From: Acidobacteriota bacterium | GTDB taxonomy: Bacteria > Acidobacteriota > Vicinamibacteria > Vicinamibacterales > CAVVIG01 | NCBI GenBank assembly: GCA_003222555.1 | Contig: QHWL01000496.1 | Span: forward strand, 1 to 6,600 | Direction of reading: 5' to 3' | DNA length: 6,600 nt | Part shown: positions 1 through 4,901 of the stretch, piece after piece | How the letters are laid out: each line of letters starts with the position of its first letter | How positions within the stretch are numbered: position 1 is the stretch's first letter | The notes under the pieces: generated by a model | Database searches by the model: none | Seen by the model: only the letters and a program-made list of their open reading frames with translations | Told to the model about the DNA's origin: nothing | Translations under genes and position numbers: made by a program

Positions 1-756
1 GTACGCGGCGTTCGGCACGCGATGATCTTCCATGAAGGCGTTCAGCCGGGCGACCAGCCTGGAGTCGTGTGTCGCAATGTGGACGAGCGTGCCCATTTGG
101 CGTGCGTCTTCACGCAGGAGACGGCACGCCAGCTTGTAATAATTCTCGTCGACCTCGGACTTCTTTCGGTACGCGACGTCGGGCGATTCGAGATATGCAC
201 CTTTGACGAGACGGATCGCCGCACCGAGCGGCAGCAGCGACTCGACATCACGCGACGTGCGATACAGATAGGCCTGAAGCGCGACGCCAATTTGCGACGA
301 CCGCGCGCGCGCGCGCCTGAACAGCTCCAGCGTCGGATCGACGCAGGGCGAGCTTTCCATGTCGATCCACACGAAGTTACCGCGCTCGGCGGCACGGTCC
401 ACCAGCCGCTGCAGGTTCCGGTAACAGAGTTCTTTGTCGAAATCGAGGCCGAGCTGCGTCGGTTTTACCGAGATCTGCGCGTCGACTCCGGCCGCGTTCA
501 CTTTCTCGAGCACGTCCAGGTAGTGTTCGGTCACCCGTTCGGCTTCGTCGATGCGGGTGAGGTTCTCGCCGAGGTGGGTCAGGATCGTCGCGACGCCCTG
601 GGTCTGCTGTCGGCGCGCGGCAACCATAGCGTCTTCGAGGCGCTCGCCGGGCATGAACCGCGATACCGCGCGGCGTACGGATGGTGCTTTCGTCGCCCGT
701 TCGCGAAGCCAGGGGCTGGTGGATGCGGCCAGCAGGACGTTTCGCGCAAAACTCAT
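1..756 (-). CDS. Proline dehydrogenase (monofunctional, PutB-type), 3' end beyond the left edge
   Basis: This is an FAD-dependent enzyme that oxidises L-proline to 1-pyrroline-5-carboxylate, the first step of proline catabolism. It usually works at the cytoplasmic membrane and passes electrons to quinone. The frame is open for 252 codons from the ATG at 756-754 to base 1 and has no stop, so the gene is cut by the window. The family is usually about 300 residues. Family signatures appear in order: a GE-L motif near 38-40, HLGEN at 61-65, SVKPTQLGLDFD at 96-107 (Lys98 matches the conserved active-site lysine), WIDMESS at 130-136, LQAYLYRT at 160-167, IRLVKGAYLE at 181-190 and ATHD at 228-231. 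The substrate-binding Y-x-x-R-R motif would lie in the missing part. The start is the first ATG after an in-frame stop; I see no good ribosome-binding site. No second domain for pyrroline-carboxylate dehydrogenase is visible, which favours the single-function form over PutA. Confidence 0.93.
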   Translation of the reverse strand, partial: MSFARNVLLAASTSPWLRERATKAPSVRRAVSRFMPGERLEDAMVAARRQQTQGVATILTHLGENLTRIDEAERVTEHYLDVLEKVNAAGVDAQISVKPTQLGLDFDKELCYRNLQRLVDRAAERGNFVWIDMESSPCVDPTLELFRRARARSSQIGVALQAYLYRTSRDVESLLPLGAAIRLVKGAYLESPDVAYRKKSEVDENYYKLACRLLREDARQMGTLVHIATHDSRLVARLNAFMEDHRVPNAAY

Positions 757-759
757 TGA

Positions 760-797
760 GTCGCCAGTCGATAGTCTACCGGCTAGCGACTAACGAC
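760..797. repeat. Imperfect inverted repeat just upstream of the proline dehydrogenase gene
   Basis: Two 15-base arms (760-774 and 783-797) are inverted copies with three mismatches around an 8-base spacer. The core pairs AGTCGATAG with CTAGCGACT, with one mismatch. The element begins 4 bases upstream of the ATG at 756, so in the mRNA it would lie where a ribosome-binding site is expected. It could be a leader hairpin, an operator or a remnant of a small repeat. The sequence does not decide which. Confidence 0.4.
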
Positions 798-808
798 CAA
801 CGCGGTTT

Positions 809-914
809 AAAAAAATACGACGTTTGAACGCAGAGCTCGCAGAGCACGCAGAGCACGCCGAGAAATCCTTGGGCATTTCTTCTCGGCGGGCTCCGCGGCC
901 TCCGCGTTGAACGT
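809..914. repeat. Dispersed palindromic CGCAGAG repeat, copy 1 (long form)
   Basis: This intergenic element begins with an A-run followed by TACGACGTTTGAACG and ends with GTTGAACGT. Its left half contains repeated CGCAGAG and CGCCGAG words. Its right half carries their inverted complement (TCTCGGCGGGCTCCGCGG and onwards), so the whole can fold into a long imperfect hairpin. The strongest paired core is CGCCGAGA (856-863) with TCTCGGCG (881-888). Bases 810-853 are identical over 44 bases to 2762-2805, in the same orientation. The right end lies 5 bases beyond the protease stop codon at 920. On the minus strand the hairpin is followed, after a gap, by a run of T, so it might weaken read-through into the proline dehydrogenase gene. 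That role is inference. Confidence 0.85.
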
Positions 915-919
915 GACCG

Positions 920-2443
920 TTACCGGACCGTCACGAACAGCTCATTCCCCTGCCGGTTAATCAGCAGGAGCACCGGCTTGTTCGCACCGCTCTTCACCGC
1001 CGCCCGGAGCTCGTCCACCGACTGCACTGGCTGACGGTTCACCTGCTCGATGACGTCGCCCGATTGCAGCCCGGCCGCGGCCGCCCGGCCGTCTGGATTC
1101 ACGTCCTGAATCACCAGCCCGTGCGCGTTTTTGGCCACGCCGAGGCGAGTCGCGAGTTCAGGAGTGAGCGGAGCGACCGACACGCCGAGCGCGGCCTTGT
1201 CGTCGGTCGTCCCATCAGCGTCTCGAGCTCCTGCCTTGCTGCTGTCGGCCTCGCCGAGCTTCACCGTCAGCGTTTTCTCCGACCCGTTGCGCAGGATTGC
1301 CACCGTTGCGCTCGAGCCGGGCTCGGCCGCCGCGACGTGGTTGCGCAAGGAGTTGGTGTCTTGCACCGGCTGGCCGTTGAACGACACGATGACGTCCCCC
1401 TGCGCCATGCCTGCGCGATCGGCCGCGCTGCCGGAAGCAACCGACGAGACAATCGCGCCGCTCACTTGCTTCAGGCCGAGGCTCTCTGCCATGTCGGACG
1501 TCACCGGTTGCACCGTCACGCCGAGCTGCGCGCGGCGCACGCGGCCGCCTTGCCGCAACTCGTCCATGACGTGACGCGCCATGTTGGCCGGAATCGCGAA
1601 CCCGATCCCGATGTTCCCGTCAGAAGTCGACAGAATCTGCGAGTTGATGCCGACGAGCTCGCCCTTCAGGTTCACGAGCGCGCCGCCGGAGTTGCCGTGG
1701 TTGATCGGGGCATCGGTCTGCAGGAAGTCTTCGTATCCGCCATCGCCGACGCCGGTCGACCGTCCCTTCGCGCTGATGATGCCCATCGTCACCGTCTGGC
1801 CGATGCCCAGCGGGTTGCCCACCGCGAGCACGACGTCGCCCACCTGTACCGCGTCGGAGTTGCCGAGCGCGAGCGCGTGGAAATCGGACCCGTTGATCTT
1901 CAACACCGCAAGATCGCTCGGCTTATCCGAACCGACCACCTTGGCCGCGAGCGTGCGCCCGTCGGTCAGCTCGACGCGGACATCGTCGGCGCCGTCAATT
2001 ACGTGGAAGTTGGTGAGGATGTAGCCATCACCGCTCACGAGGACGCCCGATCCGAGCGCGCGCTGCCTTGGCGAACGGGGCATACGCGGCATGTTCGGCC
2101 TGTTCGGACGGCCACCGAACTGCTCGCCGAAGAAACGGCGGAAGAAGTCGTCGCCCTGAAACTGATCGCCCGGAAAATCGGTAGGCGAAACTCTTGTCTT
2201 GCCCTGGGTCCGAATCGTGACAACGGCCGGGGCGACCACCTTGACGACATCCGCATACGAATCACGTCCCCCGGCAACGGCGTGCGTGATGGGTGAGGTG
2301 ACCGGCGGAGCCGCGTGGACCCCCGATGAAGATTGGGCGACGACGCCGCGCCACGCCGCACCGGTTAAGAGAAGAATGGCGGCCGTCCCGGCAATCGCTG
2401 CGCGGGTTGCCCGATGGCCAAGGTTGAAGAAACGTTGGTTCAT
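920..2443 (-). CDS. degP: Do-family (DegP/HtrA-like) periplasmic serine endoprotease with two PDZ domains
   Basis: This 507-residue exported protease degrades or refolds damaged envelope proteins. Residues 1-36 form a signal peptide: basic start, hydrophobic stretch at about 15-29, likely cleavage after VVA (34-36). The trypsin-like domain covers about 62-298 and has the full triad: His147 in TNFHVIDGA, Asp177 in SDKPSDLAVL and Ser252 in GNSGGAL. A flexible loop rich in Phe, Gly, Arg and Pro (about 89-128) precedes GSGVLVSGDGYILTN. PDZ1 spans about 303-398 (LGVTVQPV, then GD-VIVSFNGQPV). An Asp/Ser/Lys-rich linker (about 399-416) leads to PDZ2 at about 418-507 (LGVSVAPLTPEL, SGDVIEQVNRQPV). 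The length fits the family. The ATG at 2443 has AAAGGA eight bases upstream. The stop is TAA at 922-920. It follows the two-component pair but lies more than 370 bases away, with its own candidate promoter. DegP, DegQ and MucD cannot be told apart here; the symbol is a family label. Confidence 0.95.
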   Translation of the reverse strand: MNQRFFNLGHRATRAAIAGTAAILLLTGAAWRGVVAQSSSGVHAAPPVTSPITHAVAGGRDSYADVVKVVAPAVVTIRTQGKTRVSPTDFPGDQFQGDDFFRRFFGEQFGGRPNRPNMPRMPRSPRQRALGSGVLVSGDGYILTNFHVIDGADDVRVELTDGRTLAAKVVGSDKPSDLAVLKINGSDFHALALGNSDAVQVGDVVLAVGNPLGIGQTVTMGIISAKGRSTGVGDGGYEDFLQTDAPINHGNSGGALVNLKGELVGINSQILSTSDGNIGIGFAIPANMARHVMDELRQGGRVRRAQLGVTVQPVTSDMAESLGLKQVSGAIVSSVASGSAADRAGMAQGDVIVSFNGQPVQDTNSLRNHVAAAEPGSSATVAILRNGSEKTLTVKLGEADSSKAGARDADGTTDDKAALGVSVAPLTPELATRLGVAKNAHGLVIQDVNPDGRAAAAGLQSGDVIEQVNRQPVQSVDELRAAVKSGANKPVLLLINRQGNELFVTVR

Positions 2444-2451
2444 GATGTTTG

Positions 2452-2457
2452 TCCTTT
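2452..2457 (-). promoter_or_regulatory. Ribosome-binding site of the Do protease gene
   Basis: On the minus strand AAAGGA sits 8 bases before the ATG at 2443. It is the clearest Shine-Dalgarno match in the window and fixes the protease start. Confidence 0.7.
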
Positions 2458-2490
2458 TCTTATGGTTGTGGGGGCCGACCTTTATTTAAG

Positions 2491-2514
2491 GCGCCGGGGG
2501 TCCACCCCCGGCGC
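2491..2514. repeat. Perfect 10-bp hairpin in the leader of the protease gene
   Basis: GCGCCGGGGG (2491-2500) and CCCCCGGCGC (2505-2514) are perfect inverted copies around a 4-base loop. The element lies 47 bases upstream of the protease ATG and downstream of the candidate promoter at 2605-2610, so it would be in the 5' untranslated region. Neither strand has a run of T directly after the stem, so it does not look like an ordinary intrinsic terminator. It may be a leader structure, an mRNA-stabilising stem, an operator or a small dispersed palindrome. Confidence 0.65.
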
Positions 2515-2604
2515 TTGGCTCAAGGCTGTCGCTCGCTACGCGCTGAGGCGCTCGTTCTATGGTTCATTAGACGGCAGGACGGCTTTCCAGGACGTTACGG
2601 CAGC

Positions 2605-2610
2605 ATTATA
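2605..2610 (-). promoter_or_regulatory. Candidate -10 box for the protease gene
   Basis: The minus strand reads TATAAT here, a perfect sigma-70-type -10 hexamer in a GC-rich setting. At 17 bases upstream the best -35 match is CCGACC, only three of six bases, so an activator may be needed. Transcription would start near 2598 and give a leader of about 155 bases that includes the hairpin at 2491-2514. I found no match to the sigma-E-type GAACTT element known upstream of degP in enterobacteria. Confidence 0.4.
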
Positions 2611-2671
2611 TCGGTGAAAGGATCGCGGGTCGGGAAGGAGCGCTGCGGCCCGAGCGAGGCGCCGGGGTCGA

Positions 2672-2716
2672 GTGGGCCAAGTAGGGCGGGTGGGCCAGGT
2701 AGGGCGGGTGGGTCCT
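2672..2716. repeat. Short tandem repeat of 18 bases (two 9-base half-units)
   Basis: GTGGGCCAAGTAGGGCGG (2672-2689) is followed directly by the same unit with one change (2690-2707), then by GTGGGTCCT (2708-2716), a diverged half-unit. Each 18-base unit is itself two related 9-base parts (GTGGGCCAR and GTAGGGCGG). The tract lies in the non-coding region between the kinase and protease genes. The Pro-Thr-Arg-Trp-type peptide it would encode on the minus strand is a by-product of the repeat, not a gene. Confidence 0.7.
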
Positions 2717-2761
2717 GGCGGTCGAGTAGTTCGTACGTAGTGTCCGGCTTCAGAGCCTGTG

Positions 2762-2836
2762 AAAAAATACGACGTTTGAACGCAGAGCTCGCAGAGCACG
2801 CAGAGAAATCTTTAGGCATTTCTTCTCGTTGAACGT
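2762..2836. repeat. Dispersed palindromic CGCAGAG repeat, copy 2 (shortened form)
   Basis: This is the same element as at 809-914 and in the same orientation. The first 44 bases (2762-2805) are identical to 810-853, and both copies end with GTTGAACGT. Relative to copy 1 this copy lacks a 9-base CGCCGAG-type word in the left half and about 20 bases of the inverted right half, so most of the palindrome is gone. It lies just downstream of the kinase gene: its right end is 28 bases past the kinase stop in the family-consistent frame (2865), while the uninterrupted kinase frame would run into it. Confidence 0.85.
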
Positions 2837-4242
2837 AATTTGTTCACAACCTCTTCAGCTGGGCTCACACCGGCAGCGTGATCGTAAATGTTGAGCCACG
2901 GCCGAGCGACCTCGACCTTGCCGCGGTGGGCCTCCACCACGGCTTTGACGAGGCTGAGCCCGAGCCCGAGCCCCCGTTCGGTGCGGCTCGCGTCGCCTCG
3001 GAAGAGCCGGTCCCAGATGCGCGGCAGCTCGGCCGCGGGAATCCCCGCGCCCGTATCGCGGACGCGGAGGATCGCGCGGCTTCCGGCACGCTGGACGTCG
3101 ATGTCCACGCGGCCGCCCGGCGGCGTGTACTTCACGGCGTTGTCGATGAGATTGGCGGCGACCTGCTCCAGCCTGGTGCGGTCGGCAGTCACGACGACAT
3201 CCTCCGCCACGCCGGCCCCGAGCACGACCCCCCTCGTGTCGGCGACATCACGGTACAAATCGACCGCGCGGGCGACGAGCTCGACGAGCCGTACCGGCTC
3301 GCGCCGCAGCTCCATTGCGCCGCTCTCGGCTTCGGAGATGTCCATCAGGGTGTTGAGCATCACCAGCACGCGATCCGCTTCCTCGACGCAGTCGGCCAGC
3401 GCCTCGCGGTACCGATCGAGATCGGGCGGAGCGGCCAGCGCCATTTCGGCCGAGGCGCGCAGCCGCGTCAGGGGCGTGCGCAAGTCGTGCGACACGTTGT
3501 CGAGCGCCCCGCGCATGGCGGTGACGAGCCCTTCGATCTTGTCGAGCATCGCGTTGAACAGCGTCGTGAGCTCGTCGATCGCATCGTCATTGCGAGGACT
3601 GCCGGTGAGCGGGACGCGCGAGTCGGTGCGGCCGGTTCGGATGATGCGTTGCACCGCGTCGGACAGCCGCCGGATCGGCTGAAGCGCCGAGCGCGTGAGC
3701 AGCAGCCCGCCGGAGAGCGCGATGACGACAATCGAGAGGGTCACGACGCCGAGCACGGCGCGAAAGCGCGCGAGCAGGTCCTCGCGCGCCTCGGTGCTCT
3801 TCCCCACTTGGACGAGCGTGCCGTCCCCCAGGCGCAGCGATCCGGTCTGGAGCGCCGCCGGGTCCCATCCTTCCGGCTGGCTCAAAACGATGGCCTCCGC
3901 GCCCCGGTCGACCACGCGGACAAACAGCCGTTCGGGCGCCGTGCGTTGTTCGGCGCGTACCGTGTCGGCGAGCGCGCCGACTCCCCCGCGCTGGTACGCC
4001 GCGGCATACTCGCCCAGTTTCGCCTGGATGATTTGGCGGTCGCGCTGCGCCAGCGACTCGGCCGTCAAGAAGTACGTGAGGAAGACGATCGCGATCGATC
4101 CCACGACAAACAGCGTCGAGTACCAGACCGCGAGGCGAAGCCCGAACGACAGCGGACGGGAGTCGTTGGCCGTTTCCGCGAACCGCGTGGCAGGTTCCGC
4201 CATCGACTCCCGTTCCCGTTGACGTTCACCCTCGGAGGACAT
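2812..4242 (-). CDS. Sensor histidine kinase, two transmembrane segments, with a frameshifted C-terminal end
   Basis: This is the sensor of a two-component pair; it autophosphorylates on histidine and passes phosphate to the regulator encoded upstream. The open frame has 476 codons. Membrane segments lie at about 36-58 and 164-183 and enclose a sensor region of about 105 residues outside the membrane. A HAMP linker follows (about 184-237), then the H box NVSHDLRTPLTRLR with His252, the N box NLIDNAVKYTPPGG (364-377), the G1 box DTGAGIP (396-402), the F region IWDRLFRGD (409-417) and the G2 box GLGLGLSLVKA (424-434). After GKVEV (441-445) this frame loses similarity and continues for about 31 unrelated residues into the dispersed repeat. 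The usual ending GRGSTFTITLPV plus stop is one frame over, at 2903-2865. The first ATG (4242) overlaps the regulator gene by 17 bases; a second ATG at 4203, preceded by GGGAG, may be the true start. The sensed signal is unknown. Confidence 0.9.
   Translation of the reverse strand: MSSEGERQRERESMAEPATRFAETANDSRPLSFGLRLAVWYSTLFVVGSIAIVFLTYFLTAESLAQRDRQIIQAKLGEYAAAYQRGGVGALADTVRAEQRTAPERLFVRVVDRGAEAIVLSQPEGWDPAALQTGSLRLGDGTLVQVGKSTEAREDLLARFRAVLGVVTLSIVVIALSGGLLLTRSALQPIRRLSDAVQRIIRTGRTDSRVPLTGSPRNDDAIDELTTLFNAMLDKIEGLVTAMRGALDNVSHDLRTPLTRLRASAEMALAAPPDLDRYREALADCVEEADRVLVMLNTLMDISEAESGAMELRREPVRLVELVARAVDLYRDVADTRGVVLGAGVAEDVVVTADRTRLEQVAANLIDNAVKYTPPGGRVDIDVQRAGSRAILRVRDTGAGIPAAELPRIWDRLFRGDASRTERGLGLGLSLVKAVVEAHRGKVEVARPWLNIYDHAAGVSPAEEVVNKLRSTRRNA
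2865..2909 (-). other. Out-of-frame C-terminal end of the histidine kinase
   Basis: In the frame one base downstream of the main kinase frame, this stretch encodes S-L-G-R-G-S-T-F-T-I-T-L-P-V followed by TGA at 2867-2865. That is the standard end of the HATPase domain in this kinase class. The switch point must lie close to 2905-2916, where GTCGAGGTCGCTC is read. One extra base or two missing bases would explain it. A real mutation, an assembly or sequencing error, or (least likely) programmed frameshifting are all possible. Confidence 0.85.
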
Positions 4243-4897
4243 ACCCCACGCCTCGAACGGTGTGCAGCAGCTTCTTCTCGAACGGGCGATCGATTTTCTC
4301 GCGCAAGCGGCTCACCAGGACGTCGACAATGTTGGTCTGAGGATCGAAGCTGTACTCCCACACGTGCGACAGGATCATCGTCTTCGAGACGACCCTGCCG
4401 GGGTTTCGCATCAAGTACTCGAGGAGCGCGAACTCGCGCGGCCGGAGGTCGATTGACGCGCCGCCGCGCGTCACGCGCCGCGACAACAGGTCGAGCACCA
4501 GGTCATCGACGGTCAGCGTGGTCGGCTCGGGGGCGCGCGTCGCGCGCCGCACGAGCGCCTGCACGCGCGCCAGCAGTTCGGCGAAGGCGAATGGCTTGGT
4601 GAGGTAATCGTCGCCGCCGGCCTGCAGGCCGCGGACGCGGTCATCGACCGATCGCCTGGCGCTCAAAATCAGCACGGGCGTCGCGATGCCGCGCCGGCGC
4701 AGCTCGTCGATCACCGACAACCCGTCGCGCTTGGGCAGCATCACGTCGAGGACGGCGACGTCGTACGGCTGGCTCAGCGCGGCGTCGAGGCCGGCCGCGC
4801 CATCCGCGGCGCAATCGACGGCGAATCCGGCTTCGCGCAGGCCCCGCGCCACGAACTCCGAGATTGTCTCGTCGTCTTCCACGAGGAGCGCGCGCAC
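4226..4897 (-). CDS. OmpR/PhoB-family response regulator
   Basis: This is a DNA-binding transcription regulator of 223 residues, the normal size for the family. The receiver domain (about 1-118) has the acidic pocket Asp8-Asp9, the phosphoacceptor Asp51 in VLDVMLPKRDG, Ser79 at the switch threonine/serine position and the conserved Lys101-Pro102. The winged-helix DNA-binding domain (about 127-222) has LRPREFALLEYL (151-162), a recognition helix around NIVDVLVSRLREKID (189-203) and the closing wing HTVRGVGYVLRG (212-223). The start codon is GTG at 4897-4895, only 4 bases after the TAG stop of the DisA-like gene; GGGAG at that gene's end may serve as ribosome-binding site. The kinase gene follows with overlap or a 22-base gap, so the two proteins are almost certainly partners. 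The sequence resembles regulators of envelope or metal stress, but targets cannot be named. Confidence 0.96.
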   Translation of the reverse strand: MRALLVEDDETISEFVARGLREAGFAVDCAADGAAGLDAALSQPYDVAVLDVMLPKRDGLSVIDELRRRGIATPVLILSARRSVDDRVRGLQAGGDDYLTKPFAFAELLARVQALVRRATRAPEPTTLTVDDLVLDLLSRRVTRGGASIDLRPREFALLEYLMRNPGRVVSKTMILSHVWEYSFDPQTNIVDVLVSRLREKIDRPFEKKLLHTVRGVGYVLRG

Positions 4898-4901
4898 GCC
4901 G

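Noticed and set aside
301..317. Run of alternating CG
   Set aside because: It lies inside the proline dehydrogenase gene and simply encodes alternating Arg and Ala codons; the frame continues normally on both sides.
22..759. Plus-strand open frame of 245 codons at the left edge
   Set aside because: It is the mirror of the proline dehydrogenase gene, whose minus-strand frame carries all the family motifs.
809..914. CRISPR array suggested by repeated CGCAGAG words
   Set aside because: The words are short and adjacent, there are no spacers of even length, and the structure is an inverted palindrome with a second dispersed copy.
1064..2296. Long plus-strand open frame (410 codons) opposite the protease gene
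   Set aside because: It is antisense to a protease with a complete catalytic triad and both PDZ domains, and its own translation has no recognisable domain.
2491..2514. Intrinsic terminator
   Set aside because: The stem is strong, but no run of T follows it on either strand, and it sits in the leader of the protease gene.
2557..2799. Minus-strand frame encoding a Pro-Thr-Arg-Trp repeat peptide
   Set aside because: The peptide is created by the 18-base tandem repeat and the dispersed palindromic repeat, with no homology-like motif beyond them.
2878..4602. Long plus-strand open frame (574 codons) opposite the kinase and regulator genes
   Set aside because: It lies antisense to two well-supported genes, is rich in Arg, Ala and Asp, and shows no family motif. 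It is a side effect of high-GC codon use on the other strand.
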